Shown: in pieces, positions 27,844-38,093 of the stretch
Numbering within the stretch: the stretch's first letter is position 1
Layout: each line of letters opens with the position of its first letter
DNA from: Clostridiaceae bacterium HSG29
GTDB lineage: Bacteria > Bacillota > Clostridia > Peptostreptococcales > Acidaminobacteraceae
Reading direction: 5' to 3'
Length of the DNA: 62,255 nt
NCBI GenBank assembly: GCA_030377915.1
Contig: JAUCFZ010000001.1
Location: forward strand, 1-62,255
Notes under the pieces: model-generated
Seen by the model: the letters and a program-made list of their open reading frames with translations, nothing else
Databases searched by the model: none
Told to the model about the DNA's origin: nothing
Position numbers and translations under genes: made by a program

Positions 27844-27870
27844 AAAAAGCGGGAAAATTCCCCACTTTTT
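27844..27870 (-). terminator. Rho-independent terminator after polC
   Basis: On the minus strand AAAAAGTGGGG and TCCCGCTTTTT form an 11-bp stem with two G-U pairs and a 5-nt loop. The T-rich 3' arm serves as the U-tract. It lies between polC and rimP. Confidence 0.75.
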
Positions 27871-27933
27871 AATCACTTAAATTCGTACTTACTGTATTAT
27901 ATCATAATTTTACAATAAAATCTATAATTTTTA

Positions 27934-30900
27934 CTAAAACATTGATAATTGATTCATTTCGCTAAGCCCAACAAGCGCACCATGATCTCTTAGTGTTTCT
28001 ACGCCAGTTGAAGTTAGTTTTGTTCTATCCTTTAAATCTTCTATTGAAATGAATTCACCTTTTCCTATTTGATCATAAATACTATATGCAGCATTTCCAC
28101 CAACACCCTCAAGTGAACTTAATGGTGGAAGTAATTTTCCATCTTCAATTAAAAATTTTTCATAATGTGATTTATATAAATCAACTTTTAAAAATTCAAA
28201 ACCTCTTGCATACATTTCAATTGCAATTTCATAAATTGCATATTGATCTTTTTCTTTTTTAGTCATTCTTTCTCCGTTAGTTAACTCTGACATTTTCCTT
28301 TTCACTTTTTCTGGTCCACCACATATTGCATGTGCGTCAAAATCAGTAACTTTCCCACTAAAGAAAGTTGCATAAAAAGCAAGCGGATAATGTACTTTAA
28401 AATATGCTATTCTAAATGACATCATAACATATGCAACTGCATGAGCTTTTGGAAACATATATTTAATTTTTTGACAAGATTCTATATACCACTTTGGAAT
28501 ATCATTTTTTTTCATAAGTTCAAGTTGCTCTTCATTAAGTCCTTTTCCTTTTCTTACACTTTCCATAATAACAAAGGATTCCTTTGAAGGTAATCCATTA
28601 TATATTAAATAGTTCATAATATCATCTCTAGTTGATATTACTTCATTAATTTTAACAACACCTTGTCTTACTAAATCTTGAGCATTATTTACCCACACAT
28701 CGGTTCCATGCGATAAACCAGAAATCCTTACTAAATCTGAAAATGCTTTAGGTTGTGTATCTTCTAACATTTGTCTTACAAAAACTGTACCAAACTCAGG
28801 AATACCTAAACTTCCAATATCTAATTTATAAGATGGATCTTTAATTTTTAAGCTTTCAACACTTGTAAAAATACTCATTGTCTCTTTATCATCAAGTGCT
28901 ACATCATCAATTTTAACATCTGTTAGATCCTCAAGTTCTTTAATCATTGTAGGTACATCATGACCTAAAAGGTCAAGTTTTAAAAGTCTACCACTAATTG
29001 AATGATAATCAAAATGAGTAGTAATTACATCTGACTCTGTATCATTAGCAGGATACTGTATCGGACAAAAATCATATATATCCTTATCCCTTGGAACTAC
29101 CATAATACCGCCAGGATGCTGCCCACTCGTTCTTTTAACACCTGTACACCCAATTGCAAGTCTTTCAATTTCTTTTCTTCTAACAGTAATTTCACGCTCT
29201 TCAAAATACTTTGCAACATAACCATATGCAGTTTTATCAGCAATTGTACCAATTGTCCCTGCTTTAAATGTTTTCCCTTCGCCAAATAACACTTCGGTAT
29301 ATTTATGTGCTTTAGCTTGATATACTCCTGCAAAATTCAAATCTATATCCGGTTCTTTTCCTCCACCAAAACCTAAGAATACTTCAAATGGAATATCATG
29401 ACCATCTTTTTTATATGGAATATGACAATCAGGACATTCTTTATCCGGAAGATCGACCCCTGAACCTAAAGAACCATCTAAAATAAATTCAGATTTTTTA
29501 CATTTTGTACAAATATAATGCGGTGGCAATGGATTAACCTCTGTAATATTCGACATTGTAGCTGCAAAAGAAGAACCTACAGAACCCCGTGATCCAACTA
29601 AATATCCATCTTCCATTGATTTATCTACTAATTTTTGCGCAATTATATACATTACTGAATAACCATTATCAATAATCGAAGAAAGTTCAACTTCTAATCT
29701 TTTTTCAACAATTTCAGGTAAATTATCACTATAAATTGATTTTGCTTTTTTATAACACATCTCTCTTAATTCTTCATCAGACGCTGCAAATGAAGGTGGA
29801 AAAGTTCCATTAGGTATTGGTAAAATATCTTCTATTTCATCAAATATTTTATTTGTATTTTCAACAACTATTTCATAAGCCTTTTTATCATCAAGATAAT
29901 TAAAATCATCAAGCATTTCTCGTGTAGTTTTTAAATATAATGGCGGTTGATTATCTGCATCTCTAAATCCTTTTCCAGCCATTAATATCTTTCTATAAAC
30001 TGCATCTTCTTTATCAAGAAAATGTACATCTCCAGTTGCAACTACTAATTTATTTAACTCGTCACCTAAATCAATTATTCTTTTATTGATATCTTGTAAA
30101 TCGCTTATATTCTCAACTACATTATTATCAATTAAAAATTGATTATTTCCATTTGGTTGAACTTCTAAATAATCATAAAACGATGCAATTTCTTTTATTT
30201 CATCTTCCGATTTATTATTAATTACAGCTCTATATAACTCACCCGCTTCACAAGCCGTTCCAATTATAAGACCTTCACGATATTTTTTTAATGAAGATTT
30301 TGAAATTCTAGGTTGCTTATAAAACGTTTCAATATTAGACTCTGAAACAAGTTTATAAAGATTCTTAAGACCTATATAATTTTTTACAAGTATTATTACA
30401 TGATAAGTATCATGCGTTTTATAATCCATTTCTCTATGCGCAAGTTCATTTATTCCTTTTACAGTATATACATCTTTTTTCTCAAGTCTATCAAGTAATT
30501 TAATAAAAATTAACGCTGTAGCAGCAGCATCATTAATTGCTCTATGATGCCCTTCTAATTTTACTTTTAAATGATTTGCTACAGTCTTTAATCTAAATCT
30601 TTTAATTTTTTTAAGTAACATTTTACTAAGAGTCATTGTATCAAGTATTGTTGGATTAAATTCCAAATTCAATTTCTTTGATTCTCTATCAATAAATGCA
30701 ATATCAAAAATTGCATTATGTGCAACTAAAGGTCTGTTTCCAACAAATTCTAAAAATTCAGGTAAAACTTCATTTATTGGTCTTTCATTTTCAACCATTT
30801 CATTTGTTATTCCAGTAAGCTCAATAACTATCTCTGGAATTTTTTTCGTTGGTTTAACAAAAGTTGAATACTGTTTAATAATTTGTTTATTTCTTATCAT

Positions 30901-32196
30901 TACTGCACCAATTTCAGTAATATCATCTTTTTGTTTATTTAACCCAGTTGTTTCAATATCAAAAATAACAAATTCTTGATTTAAATCACCTTCATTTGGA
31001 TTAATAACTAATGTTGCGTTATCATTAAATAAATAACCTTCAACTCCATAAATGATTTTAAAATCATCACCTTTTGCTCGCATTGCATCTGGAAAGGCTT
31101 GTAAAACACCATGATCTGTAATAGCAATTCCTTTGTGCCCCCATTTTTGGGCACGTTTTATTAAATCTTTTACATCATTCATTCCATCCATAGCACTCAT
31201 TTTTGTATGCATATGAAGTTCAACACGTTTTACATCCTCTTCATCCATTCTTATAACACTATCAAAATTCTGAGAATAATTTATTTTATTAATAAAAATT
31301 ACTAATTCTTTTTCAAATTTATCATAAGTAACATTTCCCTCAAATCCATACCATGAACCTTTTTTTATTTCAGACAAAATTCTTTGAGCTGTATTTGGTT
31401 TTGCAAATATTTTTACGCCAATTGAAGAAGTTAAATCAGTTACAGAAAGCATTATTAATGTTTTTCCTCCTCTAAGTTCTCTTGAATCAACATTAAATAC
31501 CTTTCCTTTTATTGCTACAGTTTCGCCTTCTTCTTTTATTGAATTTATTTTAACAAATTCTCTTTTAATTTTCCCTTTATAAATTTCTCCAGATTTATTT
31601 GCATTATTATCACTTGGTTTTCTAATAACAGTTTTCTTAATATTTTCTCTTTTAGATTTCATTTCAGATAACAATTTATTTACTGCTTCAGTTTTATTTT
31701 CATTAAAAGAATCGGTTTCTTCTATAATTTCCTCATATTGAAATTCTACGAAAATATCAATACTAAACTCATTTTTAATAATATCTTTTATATACACATC
31801 TATTTTTGCATTAACTAATCTTTTATAAACAATATGATCTTTTATTTTAAATATTAAAACATCATTTTTAAATGTTTTAGTTGAATTAGTAAGTACAGAA
31901 AGAAAACGGCTTGGAATTTTTTCTCTAGAACTAATAATCTGATTTATATTGTTAACAAAAAATTTTTTATTATCATCAATTTTAATATCATATTTTTTAT
32001 TTATAATAATTTCATCTAAAAAAAACAAGTCCTTATTAACTTGTTTTTTTAATTCATTAAATTTATCATTTAGTATAATGGCTTTAAACACAATAATAAT
32101 TTTTAATGATTTTTCTGATTTATTATACTTAATAGAAGTAATATCAAATAAATTTTCATCAAAAAAATTATTAACAATTTTATTAAAATTATTCAT
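27934..32196 (-). CDS. polC: DNA polymerase III alpha subunit, PolC type
   Basis: The 1,420-residue replicative polymerase is characteristic of low-GC Gram-positives. An OB-fold region is followed by the PHP domain (RVELHMHTKMSAMDGMNDV, near 330). The DEDDh proofreading exonuclease is inserted within PHP (FVIFDIETTGLNKQKDDITEIG, then VAHNAIFDIAFI and HHRAINDAAATA). PHP then resumes, followed by a four-Cys zinc motif (ICTKCKKS and KECPDCHIP). The polymerase palm has catalytic PDIDLNFAG. Length and domain order are normal. ATG 32196 follows GGAGTAGCAT. The gene is last in the uppS-to-polC cluster, 3 nt after ispG. Confidence 0.97.
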   Translation of the reverse strand: MNNFNKIVNNFFDENLFDITSIKYNKSEKSLKIIIVFKAIILNDKFNELKKQVNKDLFFLDEIIINKKYDIKIDDNKKFFVNNINQIISSREKIPSRFLSVLTNSTKTFKNDVLIFKIKDHIVYKRLVNAKIDVYIKDIIKNEFSIDIFVEFQYEEIIEETDSFNENKTEAVNKLLSEMKSKRENIKKTVIRKPSDNNANKSGEIYKGKIKREFVKINSIKEEGETVAIKGKVFNVDSRELRGGKTLIMLSVTDLTSSIGVKIFAKPNTAQRILSEIKKGSWYGFEGNVTYDKFEKELVIFINKINYSQNFDSVIRMDEEDVKRVELHMHTKMSAMDGMNDVKDLIKRAQKWGHKGIAITDHGVLQAFPDAMRAKGDDFKIIYGVEGYLFNDNATLVINPNEGDLNQEFVIFDIETTGLNKQKDDITEIGAVMIRNKQIIKQYSTFVKPTKKIPEIVIELTGITNEMVENERPINEVLPEFLEFVGNRPLVAHNAIFDIAFIDRESKKLNLEFNPTILDTMTLSKMLLKKIKRFRLKTVANHLKVKLEGHHRAINDAAATALIFIKLLDRLEKKDVYTVKGINELAHREMDYKTHDTYHVIILVKNYIGLKNLYKLVSESNIETFYKQPRISKSSLKKYREGLIIGTACEAGELYRAVINNKSEDEIKEIASFYDYLEVQPNGNNQFLIDNNVVENISDLQDINKRIIDLGDELNKLVVATGDVHFLDKEDAVYRKILMAGKGFRDADNQPPLYLKTTREMLDDFNYLDDKKAYEIVVENTNKIFDEIEDILPIPNGTFPPSFAASDEELREMCYKKAKSIYSDNLPEIVEKRLEVELSSIIDNGYSVMYIIAQKLVDKSMEDGYLVGSRGSVGSSFAATMSNITEVNPLPPHYICTKCKKSEFILDGSLGSGVDLPDKECPDCHIPYKKDGHDIPFEVFLGFGGGKEPDIDLNFAGVYQAKAHKYTEVLFGEGKTFKAGTIGTIADKTAYGYVAKYFEEREITVRRKEIERLAIGCTGVKRTSGQHPGGIMVVPRDKDIYDFCPIQYPANDTESDVITTHFDYHSISGRLLKLDLLGHDVPTMIKELEDLTDVKIDDVALDDKETMSIFTSVESLKIKDPSYKLDIGSLGIPEFGTVFVRQMLEDTQPKAFSDLVRISGLSHGTDVWVNNAQDLVRQGVVKINEVISTRDDIMNYLIYNGLPSKESFVIMESVRKGKGLNEEQLELMKKNDIPKWYIESCQKIKYMFPKAHAVAYVMMSFRIAYFKVHYPLAFYATFFSGKVTDFDAHAICGGPEKVKRKMSELTNGERMTKKEKDQYAIYEIAIEMYARGFEFLKVDLYKSHYEKFLIEDGKLLPPLSSLEGVGGNAAYSIYDQIGKGEFISIEDLKDRTKLTSTGVETLRDHGALVGLSEMNQLSMF

Positions 32197-32199
32197 ATG

Positions 32200-33261
32200 C
32201 TACTCCATTCTCTCAATTTCTTCAAGAAGTTCATCAATTATTTTATCTTCATTTATTTTTCTAACAATTTCACCTTTTTTAAAAAGTATTGCTTCATTAA
32301 TTCCACCAGCAATACCAATGTCAGCTTCTCTCGCTTCTCCAGGTCCATTTACAATACAACCCATTATTGCAACAGTAATATTCTTATCAATTTCAGATAA
32401 TTTTTTTTCAACTTCAGTTGCTATTTTTACAAGATTTATATTACATCTTCCACATGTAGGGCATGAAATAACATTAACCCCTTTATCTCTTAATTTAAGC
32501 GATTTTAAAATGCCTTTAGCTACTCTGATTTCTTCTGTAGGATCACCAGTTAATGAAACCCTTAATGTATCTCCAAAACCTAAAACTAAAAGACTTCCAA
32601 TTCCAACTGAAGATTTTATAGTACCACCAAATTTAGTTCCTGCTTCTGTTATTCCAATGTGAAATGGATAATCTACTTTTTGTGCAAGTAATTGATATGA
32701 TAATATTGTCTCAATTACATCAGAACTTTTAAGCGAAATTATTATATCTTTAAAATCAAGTTCTTCAAGTATCAAGATATGCTCCATTGCGCTTTCAACT
32801 ATTGCTTCAGGGCAAGGCTTTTTATATTTTTCTAAAATTTCTTTACTTAAAGATCCAGAATTTACACCTATTCTAATAGGTACACCATATTCTTTTGCAT
32901 ATTTAACTACTTCTTCAACTCTTTTTCTATCTCCAATATTCCCTGGATTTAATCTTAATTTGTCTATACCATTTTTAATAGACTCAATTGCAAGTCTATA
33001 ATCAAAATGAATATCTGCAACAAGTGGTATATGAATCATTTCTTTAATTTTAGAAATAGCTTGTGCATCTTCCATTGTAGGAACAGTAACTCTAACAAGC
33101 TCACAACCTTCTTTTTCAAGTGCTAAAATTTGTTTTACTGTTTCCTCGATATCTGAAGGTCTTGTCGTTGTCATAGATTGAATTATTACTCTGTTTTCAC
33201 TTCCAATAATTAAATTCCCAACTTTAACTTGTCTAGTTTTTCTTCTATTTAATATATCCAT
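32200..33261 (-). CDS. ispG: 4-hydroxy-3-methylbut-2-en-1-yl diphosphate synthase (IspG/GcpE)
   Basis: The 353-residue iron-sulfur enzyme of the MEP isoprenoid pathway reductively opens MEcPP to HMBPP. It begins with the typical RRKTRQVKVGNLIIG and QSMTTT. The [4Fe-4S] cysteines are in SCPTCGRCNINL and MGCIVNGPGEAREADIG. It shares its first base with the rseP stop (TAATG), which suggests coupling. dxr of the same pathway and uppS, which uses its product, are in the same cluster. Confidence 0.96.
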   Translation of the reverse strand: MDILNRRKTRQVKVGNLIIGSENRVIIQSMTTTRPSDIEETVKQILALEKEGCELVRVTVPTMEDAQAISKIKEMIHIPLVADIHFDYRLAIESIKNGIDKLRLNPGNIGDRKRVEEVVKYAKEYGVPIRIGVNSGSLSKEILEKYKKPCPEAIVESAMEHILILEELDFKDIIISLKSSDVIETILSYQLLAQKVDYPFHIGITEAGTKFGGTIKSSVGIGSLLVLGFGDTLRVSLTGDPTEEIRVAKGILKSLKLRDKGVNVISCPTCGRCNINLVKIATEVEKKLSEIDKNITVAIMGCIVNGPGEAREADIGIAGGINEAILFKKGEIVRKINEDKIIDELLEEIERME

Positions 33262-34259
33262 TAAAACAACCCCTTAATATCTTTAAATACTAATACAACC
33301 ATTAATGATAATAATATTATAAATCCAACTAAATGTACAAAACCTTCTTTCTCTGGATCAACAGGTTTTCCTCTAAGAATTTCAAATAATATAAAAATTA
33401 TTCTACCACCATCTAGAGCGGGAAGAGGTAATAAATTTACAATCCCAAGATTTATTGAAATATATGCCGCTAGAAAAAGTACATCTAAAATACTTCTTTC
33501 AGCTGCTTGCCCTACCATATTTACTATCCCTACAGGTCCAACCACTGAACCTTCAGAAAGCCCGCCAAACGGTAAAGATGCAAAAAATTTAAATATCTCT
33601 TTAGTTAAAAACCCAACTTGATTAAGTGAATATGCAATAACTTTAACAGGATTTTTAGTATATTTTGAATATACTCCAATTATCAATCTTCCTGTTTCTT
33701 CCTCTTTCATAGGAATTATAGTTTTATTTAATAATTCGCCATCTCTTTCAATTACAATATTAACTTTATTATTAGAATTTCCAATATTAAAATTAACCTC
33801 ATTCCAAGATTTAATTTCTACATTGTTTATTTCAATGATTTTATCATCAATCTTAAGATCAGCATTATAAGCTGGTGAATTATCAGTAACATCACCAATC
33901 ACATTTGTAGGAAGTCCAATAGAGATAAAAATTATAATAAAAAGAACCATAGCCAAAATAAAATTCATTAATGGCCCAGCTACAATTACAGATAATCTTT
34001 GAAGAGGTTTTTTAGTTGAAAAACTACCTTCAATATCTGATTCTTCATCTTCACCTTCCATTCTTACATATCCACCAATAGGAAAGGCTCTTAATGCATA
34101 AAGAGTTACTTTACCTTGTCTAGTAATAATTTTAGGTCCCATCCCTAAAGAAAATTCATGCACAGTAATTCCATTTGCTCTTGCAATAATAAAATGACCA
34201 AATTCATGAAAAAACACTATTAATCCAAATACCAATATAAAACTTATCATAGTTAACAT
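33261..34259 (-). CDS. rseP: Site-2 zinc metalloprotease RseP/RasP
   Basis: The 332-residue intramembrane protease has the zinc-binding HExxH (FFHEFGHFI, residues 18-22) in TM1. A PDZ domain follows in the middle (VTDNSPAYNADLKIDDKIIEINN), and the third metal ligand is in LPLPALDGGRI near residue 280. In Firmicutes RasP cleaves anti-sigma factors, FtsL and signal-peptide remnants. It lies 11 nt after dxr and overlaps ispG. Confidence 0.95.
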   Translation of the reverse strand: MLTMISFILVFGLIVFFHEFGHFIIARANGITVHEFSLGMGPKIITRQGKVTLYALRAFPIGGYVRMEGEDEESDIEGSFSTKKPLQRLSVIVAGPLMNFILAMVLFIIIFISIGLPTNVIGDVTDNSPAYNADLKIDDKIIEINNVEIKSWNEVNFNIGNSNNKVNIVIERDGELLNKTIIPMKEEETGRLIIGVYSKYTKNPVKVIAYSLNQVGFLTKEIFKFFASLPFGGLSEGSVVGPVGIVNMVGQAAERSILDVLFLAAYISINLGIVNLLPLPALDGGRIIFILFEILRGKPVDPEKEGFVHLVGFIILLSLMVVLVFKDIKGLF

Positions 34260-34270
34260 CTATTTCCACC

Positions 34271-35404
34271 TCAACTCAATTTTTCCCTTAATACTTTTTC
34301 AAGCATAAGAATATCTTCCAAAGAAGGATTATTAATTACTTTATGATTATTCATTGCATTTTCAACATAATTTGCAATATCTAAAAAATCTATTTCATCG
34401 TTTAAAAATTTATTTACATATATTTCATTCGCTGTGTTTAAAACAACAGGCATTGTCCCACCAATTCTAATAGCTCTATAAGCTAATGAAAGTGGCTTAT
34501 ACTTATCTAAATCAGGTTTATAGAAAGTTAAAGACTGTATTTTAGTTAAATCAAGTCTTTCATAATTATTTACTTTCCTATCCGGATAATTCAGCGCAAA
34601 AACAATTGGCAATTTCATATCTGGAAGTCCCATTTGTGCAATAACAGAACTATCAATATATTGAACCATTGAATGAATTATACTTTGCGGATGTATAACT
34701 ACATCAATATTTTCAATATCGATATCAAATAACCACTTAGCTTCAATAACTTCCAATCCTTTATTCATCATAGTAGCTGAATCAATTGTTATTTTTCTTC
34801 CCATTTCCCAATTAGGGTGCTTTAATGCATCTTTCACTTTTACATCTTTTAACTCTTCAATTGTTTTATTTAAAAAAGCTCCACCTGATGCTGTTAATAT
34901 TAATTTATCAATTTCTTTATGTTTATTTCCTAAAAGACTTTGAAATATCGCGCTATGTTCAGAATCCACTGGTAATATTTTACTACCTGATTTCTTTGCT
35001 TCTTTCATAATAATTTCACCTGCAGTCACAAGAGTTTCCTTATTTGCAAGTGCAATATCTATACCTAATTTAACAGCTTCATATGTAGGTACTAGCCCAA
35101 TACTTCCTACAACTGCCGTAACAACAATATCATTCTCACTATTTGTTGCAACTTTAATTAAACCCTCAATATTTGTAACGATTTCAATTTTTGATGATAT
35201 TAACTTTTCTAATTCTTTTGCCTTTTTTTCATTCATAACACATACAATTTTAGGCTTAAATTCTTTAATTTGACTTAAAATCAATTCGATATTCGAATTA
35301 CATGTAAGTCCAATTATTTCAAATTTATCTATATTTTCCCTTACCACTTCAAGTGTTTGAGTACCAATTGATCCCGTAGAACCAAGTATTGAAATTTTTT
35401 TCAT
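34271..35404 (-). CDS. dxr: 1-deoxy-D-xylulose 5-phosphate reductoisomerase
   Basis: The 377-residue NADPH-dependent enzyme commits DXP to the MEP pathway. The N-terminal Rossmann motif is [15 protein letters not shown]. The metal- and substrate-binding loop is [15 protein letters not shown], with GWEMG-type [23 protein letters not shown] motifs near 205. Length is normal. Its ATG is 8 nt after cdsA. Confidence 0.96.
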   Translation of the reverse strand: MKKISILGSTGSIGTQTLEVVRENIDKFEIIGLTCNSNIELILSQIKEFKPKIVCVMNEKKAKELEKLISSKIEIVTNIEGLIKVATNSENDIVVTAVVGSIGLVPTYEAVKLGIDIALANKETLVTAGEIIMKEAKKSGSKILPVDSEHSAIFQSLLGNKHKEIDKLILTASGGAFLNKTIEELKDVKVKDALKHPNWEMGRKITIDSATMMNKGLEVIEAKWLFDIDIENIDVVIHPQSIIHSMVQYIDSSVIAQMGLPDMKLPIVFALNYPDRKVNNYERLDLTKIQSLTFYKPDLDKYKPLSLAYRAIRIGGTMPVVLNTANEIYVNKFLNDEIDFLDIANYVENAMNNHKVINNPSLEDILMLEKVLREKLS

Positions 35405-35412
35405 AACTCCTC

Positions 35413-36201
35413 CTACTTAAACATTAAAAAAATGTGAATTACATAATAAACAAATGGTATTGTAACAAGCGAACTATCAAATCTATCTAAAATACCACCA
35501 TGACCTGGTAACAATTTACCAAAATCTTTTATACCACAAGTTCTTTTAAGTTTTGAAGCTAGTAAATCACCTAATTGTGAAAGTACTGAACCAAATAAAC
35601 TTATTATAATAATAATTGCAAGAATATCTTTTATATATAAATATACAAAAATATAATTAACAACAATTGAACCTATTATTCCACCTATAGCACCTTCTAT
35701 AGTTTTTTTAGGACTTACTCTTGGATATAGCTTTTTCTTTCCAAAAAATCTTCCAGTGAAATAAGCAAATGTATCAGTTCCCCATGATATAATAAACGGA
35801 ATAAATATAATTAACGAATTATCAAATCGACTTATTTCAAGCAAATAAGAAAAACCAACTCCAATATAAATCACTCCAAAAACAGTTAACGCACTGTCTA
35901 TTATACGATCTTTTTCTGAAAATATATTCATTATTAAAAGTATAATAGTTGCTATAAAAAATATACTTAAATAGATTGCTGAATCAATATTATAATAGAT
36001 TGAAAAAAGTAAAATTACAACCATTAAATAACCTAACCAATTAATTGGTTTTTTATTACATTTTTTTAAAGCTTCGTAAAATTCATAAAGACCAACTATT
36101 GAAACAAACAATGAAAATATAAAAAGATAAATTCCACCTTTTAAAATAAAAAATAAAAATAGTGGAAATACTATTAAAACTGTTATTATTCGTTTAGCCA
36201 C
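35413..36201 (-). CDS. cdsA: Phosphatidate cytidylyltransferase (intact copy)
   Basis: The 262-residue multi-pass membrane enzyme makes CDP-diacylglycerol, the precursor of phosphatidylglycerol and other lipids. The C-terminal signature is [34 protein letters not shown] start at GTG 36201 ([15 protein letters not shown]) because AGGAGTG lies 5 nt upstream; a longer frame back to 36273 would overlap uppS by 62 nt. The first 85 bases are repeated at 40044-40128, where the copy is cut by the IS. This copy is complete. Confidence 0.93.
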   Translation of the reverse strand: MAKRIITVLIVFPLFLFFILKGGIYLFIFSLFVSIVGLYEFYEALKKCNKKPINWLGYLMVVILLFSIYYNIDSAIYLSIFFIATIILLIMNIFSEKDRIIDSALTVFGVIYIGVGFSYLLEISRFDNSLIIFIPFIISWGTDTFAYFTGRFFGKKKLYPRVSPKKTIEGAIGGIIGSIVVNYIFVYLYIKDILAIIIIISLFGSVLSQLGDLLASKLKRTCGIKDFGKLLPGHGGILDRFDSSLVTIPFVYYVIHIFLMFK

Positions 36202-36211
36202 AATACCACTC

Positions 36212-36919
36212 CTAAATCTTGCCGTATCTTCTTTTTCTACTCTGATATTCTTCAAGAGCTTTTTTATATTCACTCTTGTTAAAATCAGGCCAATAAGTTT
36301 TTGTAAAATAAAGTTCTGAATATGATATTTGCCATAATAAAAAATTACTTATTCTAATTTCTCCACTTGTTCTAATCACAAAATCTGGATCTGGCATATC
36401 TTTTGTATATAAATTTGATTGAATTAATTCCTCGTTTATTTCATTGATGTCTACTTTATTTTCTAAACACATTTTAGCAATTTCTTTTACTGAATGTACT
36501 ATTTCTTGTCTTGAACCATAATTAAACGCTATATTAAATTGCATTCCTGTATTATTTTTAGTTCTATTTTCACAATCATTAAATAACTCCATAACATTTT
36601 CAGGAATAGTTTCTTTATCACCAATTATTTTCATTTTAACATTATTTTCAATTAACTCATTAATATATTCTTTCATTGCATCGAATAACAATTTTATTAT
36701 TCCATTTACTTCAGTTTTAGGTCTTGCCCAATTTTCTGTAGAAAATGCATATACGGTCAAATACTCTATTCCAATATCCGAACTATATCTAACTATCTCT
36801 TTTAACGATTTTACACCTTGATTATGTCCTACTAATCTTGGTAAAAATCTTTTTTTTGCCCATCTTCCATTTCCGTCCATTATTATAGCAATATGTTTTG
36901 GTAAAATATTGTTTTGCAT
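36212..36919 (-). CDS. uppS: Undecaprenyl diphosphate synthase, copy A
   Basis: The 235-residue cis-prenyltransferase makes the C55 carrier for cell-wall synthesis from FPP and IPP. Motifs: HIAIIMDGNGRWAKKR with the catalytic Asp, YLTVYAFSTENWARP, and the C-terminal RTSGEIRISNFLLWQ with YSELYF. I start at ATG 36919, which has AAGGAG 8 nt upstream. The encoded protein is identical to copy B at 40139-40846. This copy is followed by the intact cdsA but lies downstream of the IS in the direction of transcription. Confidence 0.95.
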   Translation of the reverse strand: MQNNILPKHIAIIMDGNGRWAKKRFLPRLVGHNQGVKSLKEIVRYSSDIGIEYLTVYAFSTENWARPKTEVNGIIKLLFDAMKEYINELIENNVKMKIIGDKETIPENVMELFNDCENRTKNNTGMQFNIAFNYGSRQEIVHSVKEIAKMCLENKVDINEINEELIQSNLYTKDMPDPDFVIRTSGEIRISNFLLWQISYSELYFTKTYWPDFNKSEYKKALEEYQSRKRRYGKI

Positions 36920-36974
36920 GTTTTTGCTCCTTAAAATTCCCTTAGAACATTTTATCACAATTAAAAAAATAAAT

Positions 36975-36995
36975 AAACCCTCCAGAGGAGGGTTT
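36975..36995 (-). terminator. Hairpin between frr and uppS, copy A
   Basis: AAACCCTCC (36975-36983) and GGAGGGTTT (36987-36995) make a 9-bp stem with a 3-nt loop. On the minus strand a T-rich run follows. It is inside the operon, so it may be an attenuator rather than an end point. Confidence 0.65.
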
Positions 36996-36997
36996 TA

Positions 36998-37555
36998 TTA
37001 TATTTCCATAATATCTTTAACTTTTTTATCACATAATTCATCTACAATTTTATTAAATTTATCTGTAATTTCTTGAACAGTTTCTAAACTTAATTTTAAA
37101 TCGTCTTCTGTTATATCGCCTCTTTTTTCCATTTTCTTTAATTTATCGTTTGCATCTCTTCTTTCGTTTCTAAGTGCAACTTTTCCTTCTTCGCTATATG
37201 ATTTAACGATTTTAGAAAAATCTTTTCTTCTTTCTTCCGTTAACATAGGAAAATTTAGAATTATTTTTTCTCCATCATTCCCAGGATTTATTCCTAAATC
37301 AGAAGTTAAGATTGCTTTTTCTATTCCAGCCAAAACAGATTTATCAAATGGCTTAACCATCAAAGTTCTTGCTTCAGGTGCAGATATTGACGCCAATTGA
37401 TTTAAAGGCGTATTTGCGCCATAATAATCAACATAAATACTATCAAGAACGTTTATTGATGCTTTTCCAGTTCTAACAGAAGCAAACTCTGATTTTAAAA
37501 CATGTACTGTTTTTTCCATTCTTTCTTCTAATTCTTTATGTACTTCAAATCTCAT
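36998..37555 (-). CDS. frr: Ribosome recycling factor, copy A
   Basis: The 185-residue tRNA-mimic releases ribosomes after termination together with EF-G. Hallmarks: FASVRTGKASINVLDSIYVDYYG, TPLNQLASISAPEARTLMVKPFD, and the C-terminal NKIVDELCDKKVKDIMEI. The sequence is identical to copy B (40925-41482). The ATG is preceded by GAGGAGGGAAAATAGT. It follows a truncated pyrH rather than the intact one. Confidence 0.96.
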   Translation of the reverse strand: MRFEVHKELEERMEKTVHVLKSEFASVRTGKASINVLDSIYVDYYGANTPLNQLASISAPEARTLMVKPFDKSVLAGIEKAILTSDLGINPGNDGEKIILNFPMLTEERRKDFSKIVKSYSEEGKVALRNERRDANDKLKKMEKRGDITEDDLKLSLETVQEITDKFNKIVDELCDKKVKDIMEI

Positions 37556-37556
37556 A

Positions 37557-37941
37557 CTATTTTCCCTCCTCTATAACAGTTCCTACGTTACTACCAAAAC
37601 AACTTTTTGAAATATTAGATGGTATATTTAAATCAAAAACTAAAATAGGAATATGATTTTCCTTACACATAGTTACCGCAGTTGTATCCATAACGCCAAG
37701 TTCTTGACTTATTACATCCCTGTAACTAATTGTATCATATTTTTTAGCATTTTTGTTAATTTTTGGATCCGAATCATAAACACCGTCAATATCTTTCGCA
37801 AGAAGTATTACATCGGCATCAATTTCAACAGCTCTTAATGCAGCAGCCGTATCAGTTGTAAAAAAAGGACTTCCAGTTCCAGCAGCAAAAATTACAATTC
37901 TTCCTTTTTCAAGATGTCTTACAGCTCTTCTTTTTATATAA
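37557..37941 (-). pseudogene. pyrH: Truncated pyrH (C-terminal part) cut by IS
   Basis: It repeats the last 128 codons of pyrH (41484-41868). The homology stops at the IS edge within the codons for YIKRR. Reading upstream into the IS, the frame meets TAG about 30 bases inside with no ATG between, so no start or ribosome binding site remains. The lost part contains the phosphate-binding KISGG and IGGGN motifs, so no UMP kinase activity is expected. Confidence 0.95.
37936..37941. repeat. Target-site duplication, left
   Basis: ATATAA immediately left of the IS matches ATATAA at 40044-40049 immediately right of it. The same hexamer occurs in intact cdsA (36117-36122) and intact pyrH (41863-41868). 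Confidence 0.85.
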
Positions 37942-37959
37942 CCTGACTTCAGAACATAA
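37942..37959 (+). repeat. Left terminal inverted repeat of IS
   Basis: CCTGACTTCAGAACATAA matches the reverse complement of 40026-40043 at 18 of 18 positions. Confidence 0.95.
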
Positions 37960-38034
37960 ATACATCTAAACTAATGAGTTATTATTGTTATTTCAATGTT
38001 TCTCATTATTTTTTTACTTTTTAACGCCCACTAC

Positions 38035-38063
38035 TTGTAGTTGGTGATAAAATAGTGTATAAT
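38035..38063 (+). promoter_or_regulatory. Transposase promoter
   Basis: TTGTAG (38035-38040), a 17-nt spacer, then TATAAT (38058-38063). It lies 30 nt before the ATG at 38094 and shows that the in-frame GTG at 38055 cannot be the start. Confidence 0.75.
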
Positions 38064-38093
38064 AGAATTAGGAAAATTATGGAGGAGTTGTAT

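Larger units (their letters stand above)
36117..37941. repeat. Direct repeat copy A (1,825 bp) flanking IS
   Basis: It matches 40044-41868 base for base in every line I compared, with a constant offset of 3,927. It contains the first 85 bases of cdsA, all of uppS and frr and the last 385 bases of pyrH. It begins and ends with ATATAA, and its right end touches the IS. Confidence 0.97.

Noticed and set aside
31949-32662. 237-codon plus-strand open frame across the polC/ispG border
   Set aside because: It lies opposite two well-conserved genes; the hydrophobic Ser/Leu/Ile-rich translation is a shadow of AT-rich coding DNA.
37653-37838. 61-codon plus-strand frame in copy A, repeated at 41580-41765
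   Set aside because: It is antisense to pyrH and appears twice only because the region is duplicated; no ribosome binding site and no independent support.
38055-38093. Longer transposase start at GTG 38055
   Set aside because: The -10 box TATAAT is at 38058-38063, so this codon would not be in the transcript; ATG 38094 has GGAGGAG at the right distance.
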